A stretch of DNA of 17,433 nucleotides from the NCBI GenBank assembly GCA_002394305.1, contig DGTM01000037.1:1-17433 (forward strand). The letters are read 5' to 3'. A program made the translations under genes and the position numbers. Below the pieces are notes generated by a model. The model did not search any database. It was not told the origin of the DNA and was given only the letters and a program-made list of their open reading frames with translations. Position 1 is the stretch's first letter; the number at the start of each line of letters is the position of its first letter. The stretch is from Prevotellaceae bacterium UBA4336 (GTDB taxonomy: Bacteria; Bacteroidota; Bacteroidia; Bacteroidales; Bacteroidaceae). Shown in pieces: positions 14,901 through 17,433 of the stretch.

Positions 14901-17433
14901 ACGGCGAGTCGGTGACGAAGGTGCTCACTATCCGCCAGACCGACCAGAGCATCCTGGACTACGAGGGCATCAAGCTGTGGTTTGAATCGCAGTACGAACC
15001 CAGCAACATCCACAGCGAGGTGACGCTCAACGCGCACTTCGTGCCGTCGTCGTCGCCCGTGGAGCTTGCCATCGACGAGCCTGTGGTGAACAGCAACACG
15101 CCCGGCGGAGAGCTGCAGATGAAGCTGAAGGGCTTCAACCGCCAGTTCAAGAACCTCAGGAACGTGGGCGTGCAGTACCGCTTCCAGGGCAGCACGCAGT
15201 GGACCGACCTGCACACGTGGTGGGTGAACCCGAACGACACGATTGGCCGCGACAGCCTAAGCCACAAGCTGCTGCCCAAGACGGGCGACCTGCGCCTGGC
15301 GCTCGACATGACGAGCAACCTGGCCTACCCCGAGGGCAACTACGAGTTCCGCGCCTTCACCACCACGCCCTACGGCACGGAGCAGGTGCATGTGTATAGC
15401 GACGTGGCCGCCGTCATCAAGGACCGCAAGCGGCCCATCAACCTCTACACGCCGGCTCCCGCCAACGGCATACTGGGCTACGGCGACCAGATGGCCATCG
15501 AGTTCAACGAGGACATCGTGCCGGGCTACGTGGGCGGCGACAACGTCGTCGTCACGGCGAAGCTGAACAGCAGCGAGGTACACCACGACGTGGCCTACCA
15601 GCTGGTGCCCTTCGAGGAGATGATGCCGCGCACGGTGAACCCCGTGTTCCTGACCAGCAGCTTCGCCATGGACTTCTGGCTGAACTGGCACGAGGCGGGC
15701 ACCATCCTGCACTTAGGCGAGAAGACCGACAACTTCGCCCTGAGCATCGGCGACGACGGCTACGTCACCGTGACGATGGGCAACAACACCTACCGCAGCG
15801 ACGCCGCCGTGCCGAAGGACAAGTGGACGTTCTTCGCCCTGAACTACGACACGGAGAAGAAGGCGTTCAACATGCTGGCCCTGCAGGACGAGAAGAACAT
15901 CTACCTGTTCAGCAACCGGCCGGTGACGATGGAGAACGTGCAGGCCGTACACTACCTCTCGGACAACTGCCTGTACCTCGGCCCCGTGGAGGCCGACATC
16001 CACTCGCTGGGCCTCTACAACTACTGCCGCGACCTGTCGTTGGCCTCCGAGGACAAGTACAACGCCAAGGACGGCTACGTCTATGGACTGGCCAACTTCT
16101 GGCCCATGGACGAGGGCCACGGCACCGTGGCCGGCGACCTGCGCCACACGCACGACTTCGTGGTGAAGGATATGTGGAAGCTGGAGAACAAGAACTACGG
16201 GCTGATGATCAACAAGCCGGAGGGCATCATGGCCGACATCACGCAGGTGGGCACCGGCGATGGCGAGAGCTACGCCATAGAAATGTGGTACAACAAGAGC
16301 GGTAACCCGAAGGGCGAGACGGTGTTCGAAACCGCCACACCCGACCCGTACAGCCCGATGACGAACCTGAACGAGGTGACGAACCTGCACCTGCGCTTCG
16401 ACAGCCTGCAGAACCTGGTGCTGGACTACGGCGGGAAGTCGCAGGTGGTGGCCAGCCATGAGGCCTTCCCCGACCTGCGCCGCTACCACCACTACGCGCT
16501 GAACGTAGTGCGCGGACAGGCCGCCTCGTTCTACCTCGACGGACAGCGCACGGCTGTCATCCCCGAGGCCGACGTGCCGCCCATGCAGGGCACAAGCCTC
16601 GTCGTGGGCAGGAACAACGAGATGCTGGCCCTCGTCGACGAGATACGCATCTGGCACGCCGCGCTCAGCGAGAGCCGCCTGCTCGGCAACATGTACAACA
16701 CGATAGACACCGCCGACGTCTATTCGCGCGGACTCGTGGCCTACTATCCCTTCGAGAAGACGGGCAAGGAGAACGGCGTCACGACGAAGGTGATTGCGCT
16801 GGAGAACATGGCTCCGAAGGCCGCTGCCATGTTGCTGCCCGCCGACACGGCGAGCCTGATCGCCCTCACGCCGCCACTGAAGAACGCGCCCGACGAGACG
16901 GTGCTCACCGCCACGCCCGTGGCTTCGGACCGCAAGGTGGTCATCAACCTGTCGATGGTCGGACTCACGGCGCGGCAGCTGGAGGGCACCACGCTCAACA
17001 TCACTGTCGACAAGGTGCGCGACCTGCACGGCAACGAGTCGCAGCCCATCCGTTGGACGGCATACGTGCAGCAGAACACGCTGAAGTGGATGAAGGACTC
17101 GGTGAACGTCATCAAGAAGTACGGCGAGGACTATACCTTCGACGTCGATATCGAGAACAAGAGCGGCAGCACGGAGTACTACACCTTATATAATATGCCG
17201 CAGTGGCTCTCGCTCGTCGATAGCGAGCGCAGCGACGACGTGAGCCCGCTCAGGACGAAGACGCTGCGCTTCCGGGTGAACCCGCTGGTGCCCGTGGGCA
17301 ACTACGACGCGACCATCGGTCTGCAGGGCAACAACGGCATACAGGAGCCGATGCGCATCGTGATGAAGGTGCGCGGCGAACGGCCGCAGTGGGCCGTCGA
17401 CCCGACGAAGTACGAGCACCAGATGAGCATCGT
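8975..17433 (+). CDS. Giant secreted multidomain surface protein with LamG/ConA-like, FN3-like and Ig-like modules (3' end outside window)
   Basis: One frame runs from ATG 8975 to the right edge, 2,819 codons without a stop; frame checked at many points. Residues 1-46 form a long signal peptide (basic n-region, core VLMLMLALLIGG, cleavage likely after ARA at 46). FN3-like beta-sandwiches lie at about 371-467, 498-585 and 598-682. A carboxypeptidase-regulatory-like sandwich seems split (698-727 and 972-1035) around a LamG_3-like domain (750-935, GHVDDVRLWKRALSEDEI); a second such sandwich is at 1038-1120. Residues 1523-1870 are uncharacterised. A CARDB-like segment (1909-2022) precedes a Big_5-like domain split at 2152-2215 and 2652-2691 around two more LamG-like domains (2226-2380, 2428-2600, VDEIRIWHAALSESRLL). 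Probably exported across the outer membrane or anchored outside, binding glycans or proteins; function inferred. The secretion route needs the missing C-terminus. Confidence 0.85.
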   Translation, partial: MKTSKQQLLAMLRHRLLPERSRRATRWHVLMLMLALLIGGSPQARAEQHSFDFTKTDAGGGNYRCHGCSDYIMVAANYNYDYFETKDKFDINNDQFYWGFHVKVNQDYFSVHWGSNLNNQSISTFLYEGEIYLVTSDGTKHLVEKWKKDYLQESYTPLETVDHTWGKVWVSNIEDNNVRVYYAPSTKAFEDGVKRIAMKQKVSWKYNGTSNDIKGDAGWIEYEKDITLSGLETEKPMPKLSVDWGNDGMLTFKAAGVPDKRSNSNYNAQGYNMNLYYHYDNDNKSSRNNTFTTADGSAISYTNETNGKMDMAYSYWPLTPSADKAKGAYTVPVFVEYRGITKPNDSDTAIPTGHTLYQPWADGFFVKPFTRPKSVSVEFDKWNKKNVVTWTRQDEAKGYNGNKEQNVDCRYDGKWYVIRYAKGGSATDYTLVETLNGDASSLKLTDEGIDYNKEYTYRVIFLPSVLENKYRENLAQLPGYGNGSTPTDYDLWNEASISNKLEIPITLSHDKSETDKIHLTWEYNIPLSGLKWSVESRSSGSSNSWTEEQQLSLDPNKHTAEVRLAGSACDPREYRVSVMVNNTQFRSDILGASLPSSTYISDLSVTTGTEEQKVVVAWKVESPDREHDIYYRVLRRIVGESDWVTLSSSKHGTFSEYEYTDDRAQAGTYYEYAVQAFGALCDEQLKQSDMIVKPGFSQARATITGHIAYGSGTAVDGVRVNLVKASTTDDNQPQYFSRRIDGEGEGLQWRADGSTYESVLNGQQPLTLQLWARPQSTAAGGASQQQLLQIAGALEIGVKESGGRFHLYAIDRSKGGTTEQEFQNLVFDNIDFTHVAAVYSGGTWTFYTGTESLQKATMAAAATTWNAVGSTTATLPTLSIGGPAATRSLGNGFKGHVDDVRLWKRALSEDEITENYARILGGTEQGMVLYWPLDEGLSVKRYAFDIACQDGLYQLNHPEVGANVLPDANSPQRLKLYGMTDSKGNYIIKGIPFQSGGTNYEVSPMMGIHEFSPGTRSMFVSPTSLTANNIDFEDVSSFPMKGKVHYVDTNIPVEGAVLYVDGQPQSKDGKLVQTDDEGRYEVSVPIGEHYVEVQLDNHKMVAGGRFPLTGRYNFADAVTYNFQDSTLVNFVGRVAGGERSDTLGVGFGHNERIVGGPSKNNIGVAKITLRVNSEKLSFNCKTGTTETHQQNRTWASDTVSVNSHTHTGFRNGEDHYIFIHTDSVTGEFSALLPPLKYTVKSIKVESNDAIEFTELPEIDLTSIKEMRSDSVRMVKENSADTVWVKYSYTTKMVKTYFAPPQLDVVDANADPGFFGLKKISFPSEDGETTIEIDDLYQKGRDPLYKVGYPIYRTGQANVYNLYAYEVYENRDVKDKVAHDTIPLPHVNVTVANEMSSIQKIIYKVMDESTGYKPGQAYELTTQQVPLDDEGKAKLTWTAGLPNITEPFTRKFRIALERKERTYNVADFDAIVIGQLTNGNNFVTKGPDVVDFVLRDPQGAKSTTKLTKGETHTKTFYDTRKAYGEYSLDFNVLFGLAETVGAGVGVLVLTEIDNFASVDAGVKTSWEKTWNEDSLYVKTTTENFATSDSKPYVGAPGDVYIGKSLNYLIGGCRRLLIAYNEEKKKYEVKMVESIAFGDTIATAFKFTQYELETVMIPKWKDMRREFLTEVASEAAARSYVNNGSKTVYLTWKGLNADNYEEGKDYIWVTPKSWETSGVPGGFQRDSVAWCNTQISLWEQAIYDNEENKVSLMNAGQKKENISIDGGSSYSYSKRESGTKHHETIIDWKMGFIANASIAFHGENITKVGCETSIKTEDGGGFVRGDGTIDEDFTEWEYNIEDGNRDTDLSLTIYHSDSKKYSDFFSVFGGQTYNPYQPQEVTHYYKPGTPLGNSTEQMEQPDMRIGLPGENPSTSVTVTDIPAGGEATVVLQCTNLGNAHQGVMFSYGLEVLDETNTNGLQILMDGVPINGRSLYLEHGESVTKVLTIRQTDQSILDYEGIKLWFESQYEPSNIHSEVTLNAHFVPSSSPVELAIDEPVVNSNTPGGELQMKLKGFNRQFKNLRNVGVQYRFQGSTQWTDLHTWWVNPNDTIGRDSLSHKLLPKTGDLRLALDMTSNLAYPEGNYEFRAFTTTPYGTEQVHVYSDVAAVIKDRKRPINLYTPAPANGILGYGDQMAIEFNEDIVPGYVGGDNVVVTAKLNSSEVHHDVAYQLVPFEEMMPRTVNPVFLTSSFAMDFWLNWHEAGTILHLGEKTDNFALSIGDDGYVTVTMGNNTYRSDAAVPKDKWTFFALNYDTEKKAFNMLALQDEKNIYLFSNRPVTMENVQAVHYLSDNCLYLGPVEADIHSLGLYNYCRDLSLASEDKYNAKDGYVYGLANFWPMDEGHGTVAGDLRHTHDFVVKDMWKLENKNYGLMINKPEGIMADITQVGTGDGESYAIEMWYNKSGNPKGETVFETATPDPYSPMTNLNEVTNLHLRFDSLQNLVLDYGGKSQVVASHEAFPDLRRYHHYALNVVRGQAASFYLDGQRTAVIPEADVPPMQGTSLVVGRNNEMLALVDEIRIWHAALSESRLLGNMYNTIDTADVYSRGLVAYYPFEKTGKENGVTTKVIALENMAPKAAAMLLPADTASLIALTPPLKNAPDETVLTATPVASDRKVVINLSMVGLTARQLEGTTLNITVDKVRDLHGNESQPIRWTAYVQQNTLKWMKDSVNVIKKYGEDYTFDVDIENKSGSTEYYTLYNMPQWLSLVDSERSDDVSPLRTKTLRFRVNPLVPVGNYDATIGLQGNNGIQEPMRIVMKVRGERPQWAVDPTKYEHQMSI

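Noticed and set aside
10216..16305. Plus-strand frames in other phases inside the giant gene (256, 141 and 160 aa and others)
   Set aside because: Arg/His/Pro-rich translations typical of frame-shifted reading; no start context or domain.
9350..17029. Large minus-strand frames (392, 681, 188, 382 and 438 aa) opposite the giant gene
   Set aside because: The plus strand carries a single 2,819-codon frame with a signal peptide and clear domains. The minus frames are Val/His/Arg-rich shadows caused by GC-rich codon use.

Overview
The window looks like a Bacteroidota chromosome segment, most probably Bacteroidales and close to Prevotellaceae. The evidence is Bacteroidota-type promoter boxes (TAnnTTTG) in front of several genes, the lack of clear Shine-Dalgarno sequences, a ClpC-HtpG pair of Bacteroidota type, a lipoprotein with an acidic run directly after the lipobox cysteine, a fimbrillin-like protein, and a giant LamG-rich surface protein.

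Layout. On the minus strand, positions 1-2948 hold a protein quality-control pair: clpC, complete, followed 66 bases downstream by the 5' part of htpG, which runs off the left edge. A divergent intergenic region (2949-3332) carries the clpC promoter. Positions 3300-8960 form an accessory island. In order it holds a 56-aa orphan small gene, the C-terminal stump of a tyrosine recombinase, a PIN-domain toxin-antitoxin (TA) pair, a small secreted-type peptide gene with a fimbrillin-like lipoprotein, a second PIN TA pair, a 3'-end remnant of a second fimbrillin-like gene, a third PIN TA pair, and a GxxExxY (PD-(D/E)XK-like) protein gene set between copies of an unusual repeat. From 8975 to the right edge runs one uninterrupted reading frame of 2,819 codons on the plus strand. 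It begins with a signal peptide and encodes a giant secreted or cell-surface protein with FN3-like, carboxypeptidase-regulatory-like, LamG/ConA-like and Big_5-like modules. Its end lies outside the window.

How the parts relate. The TA pairs each have a small upstream gene that touches, overlaps or nearly touches the PIN gene. Three small genes have a promoter-like box 37-38 bases before their start; the fourth has one 40 bases before a five-codon mini-ORF. The second TA pair separates an intact fimbrillin-like gene from the last 25 codons of a diverged paralogue, so the island has been rearranged.

The most unusual structure is the repeat family at 7897-8059 and 8497-8925. The basic unit is about 109 bases with 20-base terminal inverted repeats (19 of 20 paired). 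It contains a 27-base repeat present 1, 3, 1 and 2 times in successive units, and units recur in tandem at 117 or 144 bases. A 73-base exact direct repeat exactly 600 bases apart brackets the GxxExxY gene, and the last unit ends about 50 bases before the start of the giant surface protein gene. This nuclease-like gene plus hairpin-repeat arrangement is the best candidate here for an undescribed system.
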